From Rhizobium mongolense subsp. loessense (GTDB lineage: Bacteria > Pseudomonadota > Alphaproteobacteria > Rhizobiales > Rhizobiaceae): a DNA stretch of 64,000 nucleotides. Location of the stretch: the NCBI RefSeq assembly GCF_900099775.1, contig NZ_FMTM01000001.1, forward strand, positions 868,001 through 932,000, given 5' to 3'. The position numbers and the translations under genes were made by a program. The notes beneath the pieces were generated by a model that was not told the origin of the DNA, did not search any database, and worked only from the letters and a program-made list of their open reading frames with translations. This document shows, piece after piece, positions 53,801-61,699 of this stretch (its first letter is position 1; every line of letters starts with the position of its first letter).

Positions 53801-56438
53801 CGGGGCCCACGTCATACCGTGGACGAAACATGTCCGAACCGGCCGCGACATCTTGCGGCGAGCGCTTGAAATTGCCAACCAGAGCGGCGACCTCACGTTT
53901 GCCGGATACAGCTATGCCAGTTTGAATTCCAACCTGCTGGCGGCGGGAGATCCGCTTATGGAAGTGCAACGCCAAGCGGAGATTGGCCTTGCGTTTGCGC
54001 AGAAGGTGCGGTTCCAGTTCGTCATAGACCTCGCCAGCGCGCAACTCGGCCTCGTCCGGACGCTGCGCGGGTTGACCCGGAAATTCGGCTCCTTCGACGA
54101 CGACGGATTTGACGAAGTTGAGATCGAACGCCGGTTTTCCGACGATCCGAATTTGATTCTTGCGGAAACCTGCTACTTCGTCAGAAAACTCCAGGCGCGG
54201 TTCTTTGCGGGCGACTATGAGGCGGCCGTCGATGCGTCATTGCGGGCGCAGAGGCTACCATGGACATCGGTGTCTCATTTCGAAGAAACGCCAGAACATC
54301 ATTTCTATGGTGCCTTGGCCCGCGCCGCATGCTGCGACTCTGCTGTGGCTGACCAGCGGGCGCGGCACACGGAGGCTCTGGTCGCCCACCACCGACAGCT
54401 ACAGATCTATGCGAAGAATTGCCCGGAGAACTTCGAGAACCGAGCCGCGCTGGTCGGCGCCGAGATAGCACGCCTTGAAGGCCGCGAAATCGACGCCGTG
54501 CGGCTTTACGAACAAGCGATCCGCTCGGCGCGTGCCAACGGCTTCATTCATCATGAAGCCCTCGCATATGAACTCGCCGCCCGCTTTTATGCGCAGGGAG
54601 GTTTCGAGGACTTCACTCGTCTCTATCTGCGCAACGCGCGAGGCTGCTATCTGCGCTGGGGCGCCGACGGTAAGGTGCGGCAACTCGACCAACTTTATCC
54701 TGACCTGAGAGGGGAAGAACGCGCTCCTGCTCCAACCAGCACCATTGGTGCACCGATCGAGCAACTCGATCTCGCAACCGTTATCAAGATTTCGCAAGCC
54801 GTGTCGGGCGAGATTGTCCTTCAAAAGCTGATCGACACGATCTTGCGCACCGCCGTTGAGCAGGCGGGCGCCGAGCGCGGCCTGTTGATCCTGCCGCGTG
54901 GCGGTGAGTCACGGATCACGGCGGAGGCCACGACCGTCGGCGACACGGTCGCGGTGCAGCTGCGCGACGAGATCGTGACTGCGATCACGCTGCCGGAATC
55001 GCTCCTTCATTATGTCTTGCGCACAAACGAAAGCGTGGTTCTCAGCGACGCCACAGCTCAGAATTCATTTTCCGCGGACCCCTACATCTGTCAGCACCAA
55101 GCTCGTTCCATTCTCTGTGTGCCGTTGCTCAACCAGGGCCAACTGACCGGAGTACTCTACCTTGAGAACAACCTCGCCCCTCGGGTCTTCGCGCCGGCCC
55201 GGATCGCGGTGCTGAAGCTGCTCGCCTCTCAGGCAGCGATCTCACTGGAGAATACCCGGCTTTACCGCGATCTCGCTGAACGCGAAGCCAGGATCCGTCG
55301 CCTCGTCAAGGCCAACATCATCGGGATCGTCATCTGGGATATCGAAGGTCGCATTCTTGAGGCTAACGACGCGTTCCTCCGCATGGTGGGATACGACCGA
55401 GAGGATCTTGCCTCGGGTCGGCTATGCTGGACGGACCTGACGCCCTCCGAATGGCGCGACCGCGACGCACGGACCGTCGCAGAGCTGAAGCTGATCGGGG
55501 CAGTCCAACCGTTCGAGAAGGAGTACTTTCGGAAAGATGGCAGCCGTCTGCCCGTGCTGATCGGCGGTGCAATGTTGGAAGGAAGCAGGAATGAAGGTGT
55601 CTCTTTCGTCCTCGATTTGACGGAGCGCCGGCAGGCGGAAGAGGCGTTACGCAAGAGCGAGGAAGCCTTGCGCGAGGCGCAGGGGCAACTGGCCCACGCA
55701 AACCGCGTCGCCACCATGGGGCAGCTCACAGCCTCCATCGCCCATGAAGTCAACCAGCCGCTCGCCGCGTCGCTTACCAACGCGCAGGCGGCCTTGCGCT
55801 GGCTCGGTACCTATCCGCCGAATCTGGATGAGGTGGCTCAGGCGCTCGGCCGGATCGTCGAGAACGCCAATCGGGCCGGCGATGTCATTGGCCGGATCCG
55901 CGCCTTGGTCAAGAAGGAGCCCCCTCGCAAGGGGCAGTTCGACCTCAATGAAGCCATTGGTCACGTGATTGCCTTGACCGGCAGCGAAGTGCTCCGGCAA
56001 GGCGTCACGCTGCAGACCGAATTCGCGGCGAGCCTCCCGTCCGTGGAAGGGGATCGCGTTCAGCTGCAACAGGTGATCCTAAACCTGATCATGAACGCCA
56101 TTGAGGCGATGAGCGGCATTAATGAGGAAGAGCGCGAGTTGCTGATCAGCACCGAGACAGAGGCCTCAGGAGGCGTGGTCGTCGGGGTGCGCGACTCGGG
56201 TCCAGGCCTGGACCCGCAAAGTATGGACCGCCTTTTTGAGGCCTTCTACACGACCAAATCCACCGGTATGGGTATGGGCCTGGCGATCTGCCGTTCGATC
56301 ATCGAGGCTCACGGGGGCCGGCTATGGGCCACCGCGAATAAACCTCGTGGGGCAGTGTTTCTGTTCACTCTGCCTCTCGAACGAGACGAACCCGCTGGCG
56401 CAAGGCATGCCGACCAAATGGCAATGTTGGGAAACTAA
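50895..56438 (+). CDS. Trifunctional Ser/Thr kinase-like/ATPase/sensor histidine kinase
   Basis: This 1847-residue protein joins five modules: a protein-kinase fold (about 30-270; HKDIKPAN catalytic loop), an AAA/NACHT-like predictor ATPase (Walker A SGYSGIGKSAV at about 320; FLDDLQW Walker B at about 447), a long TPR-like helical region (about 650-1280), GAF (about 1300-1450) and PAS (about 1465-1575), then a FixL-like transmitter with His1617 in SIAHEVNQPLAAS and an ATPase domain (about 1715-1830). In the kinase domain the DFG Asp is Gly (LTGFGIA) and no VAIK-like lysine is evident, so it may be a pseudokinase. TTG 50895 follows GGAG by 9 bases. No membrane segments: a cytosolic sensor. Orphan regulators upstream are likely partners. 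Confidence 0.9.
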   Translation: MEVLWEDGDRVFHRERRRGADGKWNPVLVVLPALEHPTLSSLERLDHEYGLKDELDSTWAVRPLELVREGDRTMLVLEDLGGEPLARRLGTAMEPELFLRLAISIAAALGKAHQRGLVHKDIKPANILVTGSGAEVRLTGFGIASRLSRERQAPEPPEVIAGTLAYMAPEQTGRMNRSIDSRSDLYALGVTLYEMLTGSLPFAASDPMEWVHCHIARQAMPPNERTADVSPAVSAIVMKLLAKTAEERYQTAGGVEHDLSRCLSQWEMQCRIDAFPLGERDIPDRLLIPERLYGREREVETLLAAFDRVVLSGAPELVLVSGYSGIGKSAVVNELHKVLVPPRGLFASGKFDQYKHDIPYATLAQAFQGLLKGLLAKSEAELAPWREALSETLGPNGQLMVDLVPELKLIIGDQPPVAELPPQDAQRRFQLIFRRFISVFARPEHPLALFLDDLQWLDAATLDLLEDLLTRSDLQQLMLIGAYRDNEVTAAHPLMRKLDAIKTAGGKVAEITLAPLTEDYLRQLIADALHCQPERAAPLAQMMLDKTGGNPFFVRQFLFSLAEEGMLTFDHDAACWSWDLERIHAKGYTDNVVHLMVGKLARLPPETRKALQQFACLGNIADATRLSLVLETPEEQVPEALWPAVAHELLERLAGAYRFVHDRVQEAAYSLIPEERRGELHLRIGRLLAANTAPELIEDYVFEIVSQLNRGAALITSAEEREQLAKFNLLAGKRAKASTAYASALNYFVAGTTLLPEDAWERQHELVFALELNRAECEFLIGALADAEERLAQLSNCAVCSDDQAAVACLRIDLYAALGQTSRSAAVGLDYLRQHLGIDWSPHPVDEEVQREYGRIWSQLGNRAIEELVDLPLMSDPASSAALDILTRLVGAVWHTDANLACMAICLAVNLSLERGNSDGSCYHYVSLGYIAGPRFGDYAAGYRFGRVGCQLVDERELKRFQARTYKDFGAHVIPWTKHVRTGRDILRRALEIANQSGDLTFAGYSYASLNSNLLAAGDPLMEVQRQAEIGLAFAQKVRFQFVIDLASAQLGLVRTLRGLTRKFGSFDDDGFDEVEIERRFSDDPNLILAETCYFVRKLQARFFAGDYEAAVDASLRAQRLPWTSVSHFEETPEHHFYGALARAACCDSAVADQRARHTEALVAHHRQLQIYAKNCPENFENRAALVGAEIARLEGREIDAVRLYEQAIRSARANGFIHHEALAYELAARFYAQGGFEDFTRLYLRNARGCYLRWGADGKVRQLDQLYPDLRGEERAPAPTSTIGAPIEQLDLATVIKISQAVSGEIVLQKLIDTILRTAVEQAGAERGLLILPRGGESRITAEATTVGDTVAVQLRDEIVTAITLPESLLHYVLRTNESVVLSDATAQNSFSADPYICQHQARSILCVPLLNQGQLTGVLYLENNLAPRVFAPARIAVLKLLASQAAISLENTRLYRDLAEREARIRRLVKANIIGIVIWDIEGRILEANDAFLRMVGYDREDLASGRLCWTDLTPSEWRDRDARTVAELKLIGAVQPFEKEYFRKDGSRLPVLIGGAMLEGSRNEGVSFVLDLTERRQAEEALRKSEEALREAQGQLAHANRVATMGQLTASIAHEVNQPLAASLTNAQAALRWLGTYPPNLDEVAQALGRIVENANRAGDVIGRIRALVKKEPPRKGQFDLNEAIGHVIALTGSEVLRQGVTLQTEFAASLPSVEGDRVQLQQVILNLIMNAIEAMSGINEEERELLISTETEASGGVVVGVRDSGPGLDPQSMDRLFEAFYTTKSTGMGMGLAICRSIIEAHGGRLWATANKPRGAVFLFTLPLERDEPAGARHADQMAMLGN

Positions 56439-56469
56439 TGGGGCGAACGGCTGGCTGAACCTCTCGCAT

Positions 56470-56802
56470 CTAGTGCAGGTCTCTGCGAAGAGTGAAGGCC
56501 GTCGGCCTGGACCCTCTCCACCGCGAGACGACTGAGGCGGGCCGAAGCTGATTCATAGTCATGACGCGCCATTGTTGTCGGGCGAAATGAGAAACGGACA
56601 CCCTAGCGCGCTTATCCGGAGCCTCTAGGCAGATATACAGGCTGTAGGGGCCAGACCGAAGCCGATGGCCTTCCTTGATCGCGGTCGAGGCGAGCTTTAC
56701 CCAGTCGTCACGGGCTTTGGTCTTATGCCCCCCGCGACGAGCGCCGCCGTTGGCCTCCAGCGGGTTCACGGATGGCGGAAACGGAAGATGAAGCCGGATC
56801 AT
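56470..56802 (-). pseudogene. Truncated RusA-like Holliday-junction resolvase
   Basis: The N-terminal half matches RusA: MIRLHLPFPPSVNPLEANGG, then KTKARDDWVKLAS and GPYSLYICLEAPDKRAR. RusA should continue with an acidic active-site segment DLDN, but the reading frame instead becomes unrelated sequence after RAR near 56600, so the catalytic acidic residues are lost. Its ATG overlaps the stop of the upstream gene (ATGA), the compact arrangement of phage-type operons. Probably a prophage relic. Confidence 0.65.
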
Positions 56803-57233
56803 ATGCGGTTCCATTCCGGCTGGCCGACGCAACCAACATATGAGATGAGTTTTGGACGCGATGGCTTGGGAGCGGGCTTAGTCTTGACCTTGCGGGCTTT
56901 TGCCTTCAGCTTCTTGGGCTTGCCGGCTTGAACGGGATTGGTTGATCCCTTCGCCCTGCCCTTGCGCGCGATAATGACGACTTCGCAGTCTTCCGGCCTC
57001 GCATAGCATCGGAACGCCGTCTTGCCGTTATAGCCCTCGCCCTTCAGCATCTGGGCCAAGCCCATGTCGCGAAGCTGGTAGTAGAGGTAATAGATCGAGC
57101 GGCGATGACGGTAGCCGAGGTCCGTAGCTGCGTCTTCGATGCTAAAGGCTATGTCCGTGCCGATTGGCCCCCATGACGACATATAAGCAAGGAAGGTTTC
57201 CTGAGCTTCTGTTATTCTCAAAGGCGCGGTCAT
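56799..57233 (-). CDS. Hypothetical phage-type winged-helix-like protein, 144 aa
   Basis: Not assigned to a named family. Residues 10-70 read like a DNA-binding winged helix (TEAQETFLAYMSSWGPIGTDI, then SIEDAATDLGYRHRRSIYYLYYQL). The C-terminus is strongly basic (KKLKAKARKVKTKPAPKPSRPK). AAGGAG lies 7 bases before ATG 57233, and its stop overlaps the RusA start. Neighbour and composition suggest a phage or plasmid replication/recombination module now decayed. Whether it is still expressed is unclear. Confidence 0.55.
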   Translation of the reverse strand: MTAPLRITEAQETFLAYMSSWGPIGTDIAFSIEDAATDLGYRHRRSIYYLYYQLRDMGLAQMLKGEGYNGKTAFRCYARPEDCEVVIIARKGRAKGSTNPVQAGKPKKLKAKARKVKTKPAPKPSRPKLISYVGCVGQPEWNRI

Positions 57234-57800
57234 GATCACGCTCCTTGTTCGGAACGAATAGGCAAAGCGTATGGTCGCCTAGCTCAAACTTGGCGCCCTT
57301 CGCACATTGGTGGAATTCGCCATCGGGCGATTGCCCAATACGTTTGTCATTGTAAGCGATGGTTCGTGCGTGGTGGCGACGTGCCAGCCGGGCCTTCGAG
57401 AACCCCTTGATCGTGGATCTCGCGGCAATCCATCCGCTGCAGCACGAAAACGGATACGTCCATCCGTGCGGCTGTGCCGCCGTTGGCGTCGCATCATGCG
57501 CCACTGCCGGAGCCAGCGTTCACGACTGCAAAGAAAATAGCCGCTGCCTTGCCCATGATCCGCACCTCGATTCGAAGCTTTCCCTTCGATCGAGTTCCGC
57601 TACGAATAGCGTCTCCGTCTGTCCGGGCGGCTCCACGTCCCGAAGCGCCCTTTCATAGCTTGCGGCCCTGCGGGAGGAAGTACCCTGACCCTAGCAGGAC
57701 GCTGCCCGACCTGCCTATTGATCGGGAGGAAGGATCGGGTAGCGAAGAGGAGGGGATGACTTATACGGGGGTTTAGAAGTCCTTGATCCGAGGCTGGCAA
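57234..57800. other. Decayed accessory sequence without a firm gene
   Basis: A minus-strand frame encodes AYNDKRIGQSPDGEFHQCAK and GAKFELGDHTLCLFVPNKE, which reads like a real protein, but it lacks a ribosome-binding site and continues into the next gene. A 20-codon frame at 57510-57572 (MGKAAAIFFAVVNAGSGSGA) does have a GAGGTG site. Probably part of the same phage-like remnant. Confidence 0.35.
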
Positions 57801-57962
57801 CCCTCGTGATGTTTCCGCTGGAAAGTCGAACATCACCCGCTCCTTCGCGTTGAGATGCCGCCGGCCGGGATAGACGGCCACGACGCCGATATCGACCATG
57901 CAGTAGCTAGGCAGTACCCGGACCAGCTGCTTCTCGCGCAGATCGTCGCCGAATGCGGGTTT
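57801..57962 (-). pseudogene. LysR-family C-terminal fragment
   Basis: The minus strand encodes KPAFGDDLREKQLVRVLP and VAVYPGRRHLNAKERVMFDF, the final part of a LysR effector domain (compare DDLREGRLVRVLPDW and VYPSRRHLSAKVRAFIDFL in the family). The DNA-binding part and most of the domain are missing, and an IS21 remnant abuts upstream. Confidence 0.65.
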
Positions 57963-58072
57963 CGGTATTTCGCGGACAGGAATTCCATTAAATCCCGGAC
58001 AGTCTTTTGGCGATAAAGAGATCGACTCTCGCACGCGCCGTTTTGCCATTCTTGGTCCAGAGGGGCCAGTGA

Positions 58073-58430
58073 ATGGCGAGACGGAAGCTGGCGAGGCTTA
58101 CGAGTGTAAAGGACATTCGATAGATGCTGAGACCGTCGCAAGGATAGGGTTTTCCGTTCGTGCGAGATCGGAACGGCTGAAATTCGCCAAAACGACCATT
58201 TCGACCGATCTGTTGCAGGCGCGTGAGGCCGGGCTGACGGGCTGGCCGTTGCCGCCTGGGCTTGACGAGGACGCTTTTTTGCAGCGTCGCCTGTTTCATC
58301 GTCGCGGCCGCCCGCCCCAGGACATGCACGGGCCTGACTGGGGAAAGATCGCCAGTGAACTGAAGCGAAAGGGCGTGGCTGACGCTGTTGTGGCAGGAAT
58401 ATCGCGGACGGCACGCCATGCACGTGGTGG
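58073..58430 (+). pseudogene. IS21-family transposase (istA) N-terminal fragment
   Basis: MARRKLARLTSVKDIR opens in one frame and is broken by two TAG codons. After a frame shift it continues as VRARSERLKFAKTTIS, AREAGLTGWPLPPGLDEDAF and PDWGKIASELKRKGV, and after another shift as LTLLWQEYR, all in the order of IstA of IS21 elements. No istB and no inverted repeats were identified. A dead mobile-element fragment. Confidence 0.75.
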
Positions 58431-58567
58431 AACCAGTTGAGCCACTCCGCGCACTTAGGAAATCGCTGACTAACTGCAACAGGATCTAAAGCCGCATGCA
58501 GGAAGTTGAAGCGAAGGTTCCGCATGGTCGCCCCGCGAAAGGAGAAATGGGCCCCTTTTCAGCCGCC

Positions 58568-59032
58568 CTAAACCGGTTCCTGAGCGACGAACCAAGTGGA
58601 GATCTCGGGCATATTGCGTTCAAATCCACCGGGTATGAAAAGATTGAGCAGCCTGGCGGTCGTCTCGCCGGGGTTTCGGAAATCGTGGACGACGCCGGCC
58701 GGGATTCGCAGGAAAGTGCCCGGTGTGCACCGCCGCCAGCAGTCGCCGACGAGGATTTCCGGCACACCTTCAAGCACGTAGAAAACCTCGTCATTTGCTG
58801 CATGGCTGTGTCCGCCGACACCTTTCAGGCCAGTCTCGAGAATCCACTCGGACACGGAATAGGCGGCCTCCGTCTCGGCTTCATCGGCCTTGAACACGCC
58901 CGTGAGCGGGCCGAGCTCGTAGCGCCGCCCCTCTCCCGGCTCGAGAAGGATCACGTCGCAGCAGCGGTGCGACGGACTGCCACACCCCGCTCCGCCGCCT
59001 CCTTCGCTTCGATTTCCGTCGGCCGCGTTCAC
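58568..59032 (-). CDS. Cupin-domain protein
   Basis: A 154-residue cupin: GGHSHAANDEVFYVLEGVPEILVG is motif 1 (metal-binding His/His/Glu) and TFLRIPAGVVHDFRNPGE motif 2. The N-terminal 25 residues are Gly/Cys-rich and uncharacteristic. It starts at GTG 59032, overlapping the stop of the VOC gene (GTGA) with GGAG 8 bases upstream, so it is translated from the same mRNA. Function unknown; such cupin/VOC pairs are often detoxification or small-molecule enzymes. Confidence 0.82.
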   Translation of the reverse strand: MNAADGNRSEGGGGAGCGSPSHRCCDVILLEPGEGRRYELGPLTGVFKADEAETEAAYSVSEWILETGLKGVGGHSHAANDEVFYVLEGVPEILVGDCWRRCTPGTFLRIPAGVVHDFRNPGETTARLLNLFIPGGFERNMPEISTWFVAQEPV

Positions 59033-59478
59033 GCCCCGGTCTCCTCGTCCCAGCGGCGCTGCATTTCTTCAGGCGCCACAACTTCGATCTTCTGCGAGAG
59101 CATCCACCGGTGACCGAATGGATCGACGACCATGGCGACGCGCTCGCCATAGGCCTGATCTGCGGCGGCACGCAGAACGACGGCCCCCGCTCCGACGGCC
59201 CGGGCAAGATTTGCGTCGACCGTCAAAGTTGCGAGGTGGAAGGTTACGGGAGAGCCTCCGATCGTATCGGGGCTCAGTGCGCCGAAGTCTGGATACTCGT
59301 CGGCAATCATGACCATGTTTTCGCCGAGCTTGAGCTCCGCGTGGCCGATCCGACCGTCATGTGGGTCGGTCAGCCGGAAAAGCTCCTCGGCCCCGAAGGC
59401 GCGGCCATAGAAAGCAATCGCTTCCCGAGCATTCTTGACGATGAGATAAGGCGTCAGGGATTGGATCGAGGTGGACAT
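59029..59478 (-). CDS. PhnB-like VOC protein
   Basis: The 149-residue VOC-fold protein (SLTPYLIVKNAREAIAFYGRAFGAEELFRL, IGHAELKLGENMVMIADEYPD, VVDPFGHRWMLSQ) belongs to the PhnB/YdjC-type glyoxalase-like group. ATG 59478 follows AGGGG and precedes the family start MSTSIQSLTPYL. It is the first gene of a two-gene operon with the cupin, divergent from a TetR regulator, so the regulator likely controls it. Substrate unknown. Confidence 0.85.
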   Translation of the reverse strand: MSTSIQSLTPYLIVKNAREAIAFYGRAFGAEELFRLTDPHDGRIGHAELKLGENMVMIADEYPDFGALSPDTIGGSPVTFHLATLTVDANLARAVGAGAVVLRAAADQAYGERVAMVVDPFGHRWMLSQKIEVVAPEEMQRRWDEETGA

Positions 59479-59506
59479 GGCCGGGCCCCTTGCCGCTGGC
59501 ATATGA

Positions 59507-59524
59507 TTACATTACGTTACGTTT
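59507..59524. promoter_or_regulatory. TTAC direct repeats in the VOC/TetR spacer
   Basis: TTACA-TTACG-TTACG-TTTCA repeats at 5-bp steps in the 70-base spacer between the divergent VOC and TetR genes. Position suggests the regulator's binding region, although TetR operators are usually palindromic. Confidence 0.35.
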
Positions 59525-59548
59525 CATAATTAATTGAGTCAAGAGCAC

Positions 59549-60130
59549 ATGAGCCTACCGAAACGGCGTGGAAGACCGCCAAGCCAATTGGCCCGGGCGA
59601 GAATCCTGAAAGCCGCGCACGACATACTGATCGAGGATGGATTCGGCCGTCTCACCGTCGAGGCGGTTGCCTCGAAGTCCGGCGTAGGCAAGCCGACGAT
59701 CTATAGGCAATGGGCGAACGCTTGCGAACTCGCTATGGCTGCGCTGATGTCCGGAGATTCGGGCGCCATCGAAGAAGACGCCACAAATTTGCGATCGGCG
59801 CTGACTGTGCAAATGCGATCGCTGATCCAGGCTTTTGCGACCACCAGAGGGCGCCAAATCGCCATGACGCTCGCGGCCGCCGACCCCGAAAGCGAATTCA
59901 CCAAGGCCTTCCGCAACCAGGTCATTCTCTCGAGCCGCGAGGCGGGTCGCGCCTTGTTGATCGAGGCAGCCGCTCGAGGAGAAATCATGCTGCCGCAAAA
60001 CCTCGAGGTGCTGCTCGATATGATGTACGGACCTGTTTTCTACCGGTTGCTGGTCGGACATCGCCCACTCGACGCGAGCTTCGCCGAAGACATCGTCGCG
60101 ATCGCGCTGAAAGTTGTAGCGAGCCCCTAG
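59549..60130 (+). CDS. TetR/AcrR-family regulator
   Basis: A 193-residue regulator: MSLPKRRGRPPSQLARARIL basic N-terminus, HTH LTVEAVASKSGVGKPTIYRQWANACELAMAAL (about 33-63) and a TetR_C domain near EFTKAFRNQVILSSREAGRALL. ATG 59549 is preferred over TTG 59534; the ribosome-binding site is weak for either. It is divergent from the VOC-cupin operon and probably represses it. Confidence 0.88.
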   Translation: MSLPKRRGRPPSQLARARILKAAHDILIEDGFGRLTVEAVASKSGVGKPTIYRQWANACELAMAALMSGDSGAIEEDATNLRSALTVQMRSLIQAFATTRGRQIAMTLAAADPESEFTKAFRNQVILSSREAGRALLIEAAARGEIMLPQNLEVLLDMMYGPVFYRLLVGHRPLDASFAEDIVAIALKVVASP

Positions 60131-60440
60131 CGACGGGTAAGAGCTGCCGGCCGACGGCCGATGTTCCCGTTGATACATTATCGATTTTCGAGCATAGAAC
60201 GGGAATATCTCTCTGGTTCGCGCCTAGGCCCGCGTCGGACGTTCGCAAGGAGTTTGGCCTCAAGTTCGGCTGAAGGCTGCGGGCCTGGAATAAAGCGTCG
60301 CAAGCGAGCATGTCACCAAAGGGCTGGACAGCCCTTGCCGCTTTCTTGCGGGAATGCCTTAGGGTTCTTGGCACCGAGATCTACCACAATTAATGAAGTA
60401 CGAGCCCGGCACACCACCGACACGCCGCTGATCTAAAGCG
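60131..60440. other. Spacer without recognised gene
   Basis: No supported coding frame or strong hairpin was seen; the sequence leads into a chain of gene and IS fragments. Confidence 0.4.
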
Positions 60441-60448
60441 AGCCGGAG

Positions 60449-60607
60449 CGACATTATGAAAGCGGCGCTTTCGAATCCCGCGAGTTCCGCCGGGCCATGG
60501 ACATAAGCGCGACCGGCGTCACCATCGTGCCCTACGGAAATGAAGCCCGGCCAGCCGCGATGACGGCCAACGGCTTGTCCGGTCCCTGGGAGCTCGACCC
60601 GTTGTAG
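60449..60607 (+). pseudogene. Flavin-reductase-like N-terminal fragment
   Basis: The frame encodes EFRRAMDISATGVTIVPYG and ARPAAMTANGLSG, matching the start of flavin reductase-like (HpaC/FMN-binding split barrel) domains, then ends at TAG 60605-60607 after about 50 residues. No start codon with a ribosome-binding site precedes it. A short relic rather than an active gene. Confidence 0.5.
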
Positions 60608-60642
60608 CGCATGACCGCTTAATGTCAGCGAATACGCCTTGC

Positions 60643-60691
60643 ATTGCACTGCACCGTGCAGTATATCACTTGCCGTGCACTTGATAGTGCA
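60643..60691 (+). promoter_or_regulatory. Promoter-operator module, copy 1
   Basis: TTGCAT (60644-60649 region), a 17-base spacer containing the palindrome CTGCAC-C-GTGCAG (60649-60661), then TATATC; a second palindrome TGCACT-TGAT-AGTGCA follows at 60676-60691. The same elements with the same spacing stand before the intact DUF2092 gene, so this is a duplicated control region. Confidence 0.75.
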
Positions 60692-60718
60692 ACTGATAGA
60701 AGTTGAAAAGGTATCGGC

Positions 60719-61030
60719 ATGAAAGTTTGCAATGGTCCAGACGAGGCCGCCCTGAAGGCCCGGCGCCGTGCAATCGCCTCGGATCCGGCCGTCGATCGCG
60801 GCTCGTTGCCGCGGTGGCCGGCGCTGACGACTATCATCTTACCGAATGCTGTTCAGACCGCTACGCTCGGCGTTCTTGTGGAATTTGCCGGGTTGCCGAT
60901 AGGCCGAGCAGAGGAACCGGTTCCACCGTCCAACACGAAGCTGAAGCGGCTCCTGGCGGAAGCCATGCTCGACAATGCTGCTTTGAAGGACCTGCCGGTT
61001 CCCGCCGTCCAGGTCGGCGATCAGCGATGA
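60719..61030 (+). pseudogene. IS-interrupted duplicate of the DUF2092 gene 5' part
   Basis: The first 65 codons or so (MKVCNGPDEAALKARR to the exported-protein segment LGVLVEFAGLPIGRAEEP) match the start of the DUF2092 protein at 61962. The frame then enters LKRLLAEAMLDNAALKDL, the end of an IS3-family OrfA transposase protein, and closes with a few residues. The insert of about 60 bases is bracketed by near-identical CCGGTTCCaCCGTCCA (60917) and CCGGTTCCcGCCGTCCA (60995). A protein of 103 residues could be made from this intact promoter and ribosome-binding site, but it would lack the functional domain. Confidence 0.7.
60934..60994 (+). mobile_element. IS3-family orfA fragment inserted in the duplicate
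   Basis: About 60 bases encoding KLKRLLAEAMLDNAALKDL, a very conserved OrfA C-terminal motif of IS3 elements. It is flanked by 16-17 base direct repeats, as after excision or patch insertion. Confidence 0.6.
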
Positions 61031-61084
61031 AGACGCCATGAAACGTACCTTCAGGTATGAGATGATGTCGTTAAGGATACAGCA

Positions 61085-61198
61085 ATGATTGTCCTTGGAT
61101 TGGGTTCCTGCCTCATCGCAATTGCCACGCTGGCTGCCGTCGCCCTGCTTGACCGCGTCGAAGCCAACCGCCGGTTCATCAGCCTCCGCGTGCTCTGA
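61085..61198 (+). CDS. Candidate 37-residue membrane peptide
   Basis: Reads MIVLGLGSCLIAIATLAAVALLDRVEANRRFISLRVL. Residues 2-22 form one hydrophobic helix followed by a basic end, the profile of a single-pass small membrane protein. AAGGA lies about 7 bases before ATG. It overlaps IS5-derived sequence on the other strand at its end and follows the damaged DUF2092 copy, so it may be a chance frame. Confidence 0.35.
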   Translation: MIVLGLGSCLIAIATLAAVALLDRVEANRRFISLRVL

Positions 61199-61522
61199 AT
61201 GCATGTAGCGGTTGCGGCCCTTGATCTTCCTGCCCCATCAAAACCACAGATGCCGGCGCTTTGCGCGGTTTTGGTACTCTGCTGTCGATTGCGCCGGTCG
61301 TCGGAGAGGCTTGCTAGCCTTCCAGTTCTCGCGTCTCCATATCGCGATGATCGTTGATCCGGAACCACAGGCCCATCGCACGCCATCATAGAAATACCGC
61401 TGGACCGTTGAGCAGGGCGGAAAATCGCCGGCAGCATCCGGCACTGGCAGCCTGTCGACGCGTATAAAGGAGAGCGTTCCAACCTCACGCAAGTCCGTCT
61501 TGTGCGGTCGGGGCGCGGGCAT
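61190..61522 (-). pseudogene. IS5-family transposase fragments
   Basis: In two alternating minus-strand frames: FPPCSTVQRYFYDGVRW, then STKTAQSAGICGFDGAGR, both in the order of IS5-type transposases (CQWRxLPxDFPPxxTVQxYFY and DSQSxKTxESxG). At least two frame changes and no complete ORF. No terminal repeats identified. Confidence 0.65.
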
Positions 61523-61699
61523 GAAAGGTGCTATATACTCCCACTGACGATCCGGGACATCGCTTGCATACTGGTATCTCGTGCCGACATAACTTCGCCC
61601 CCGGGTGGTTCAGGCCGGGCCATCGTGGTCCACCAACCTGAAGGCAGCACGTTCGAATCTTGCCCCGCAATAAAATTCTTTCATTATATCAATTGATTA

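Noticed and set aside
57234..57580. Overlapping small minus-strand frames that could be a phage-like micro-operon
   Set aside because: Only one of them has a ribosome-binding site; the most protein-like segment lacks a start and overlaps the next gene out of frame.
58440..58525. Minus-strand peptide-like segment QRFPKCAEWLNWFHHVHG as a further gene fragment
   Set aside because: It lies beyond the recognisable istA remnant on the opposite strand and has no continuation that matches any family I recognise.
61648..61675. tRNA-like T-arm (GCACGTTCGAATCTTGCC) possibly marking an attachment site
   Set aside because: The T-loop wording is present, but the stem does not pair properly and no anticodon arm or acceptor stem could be built upstream.
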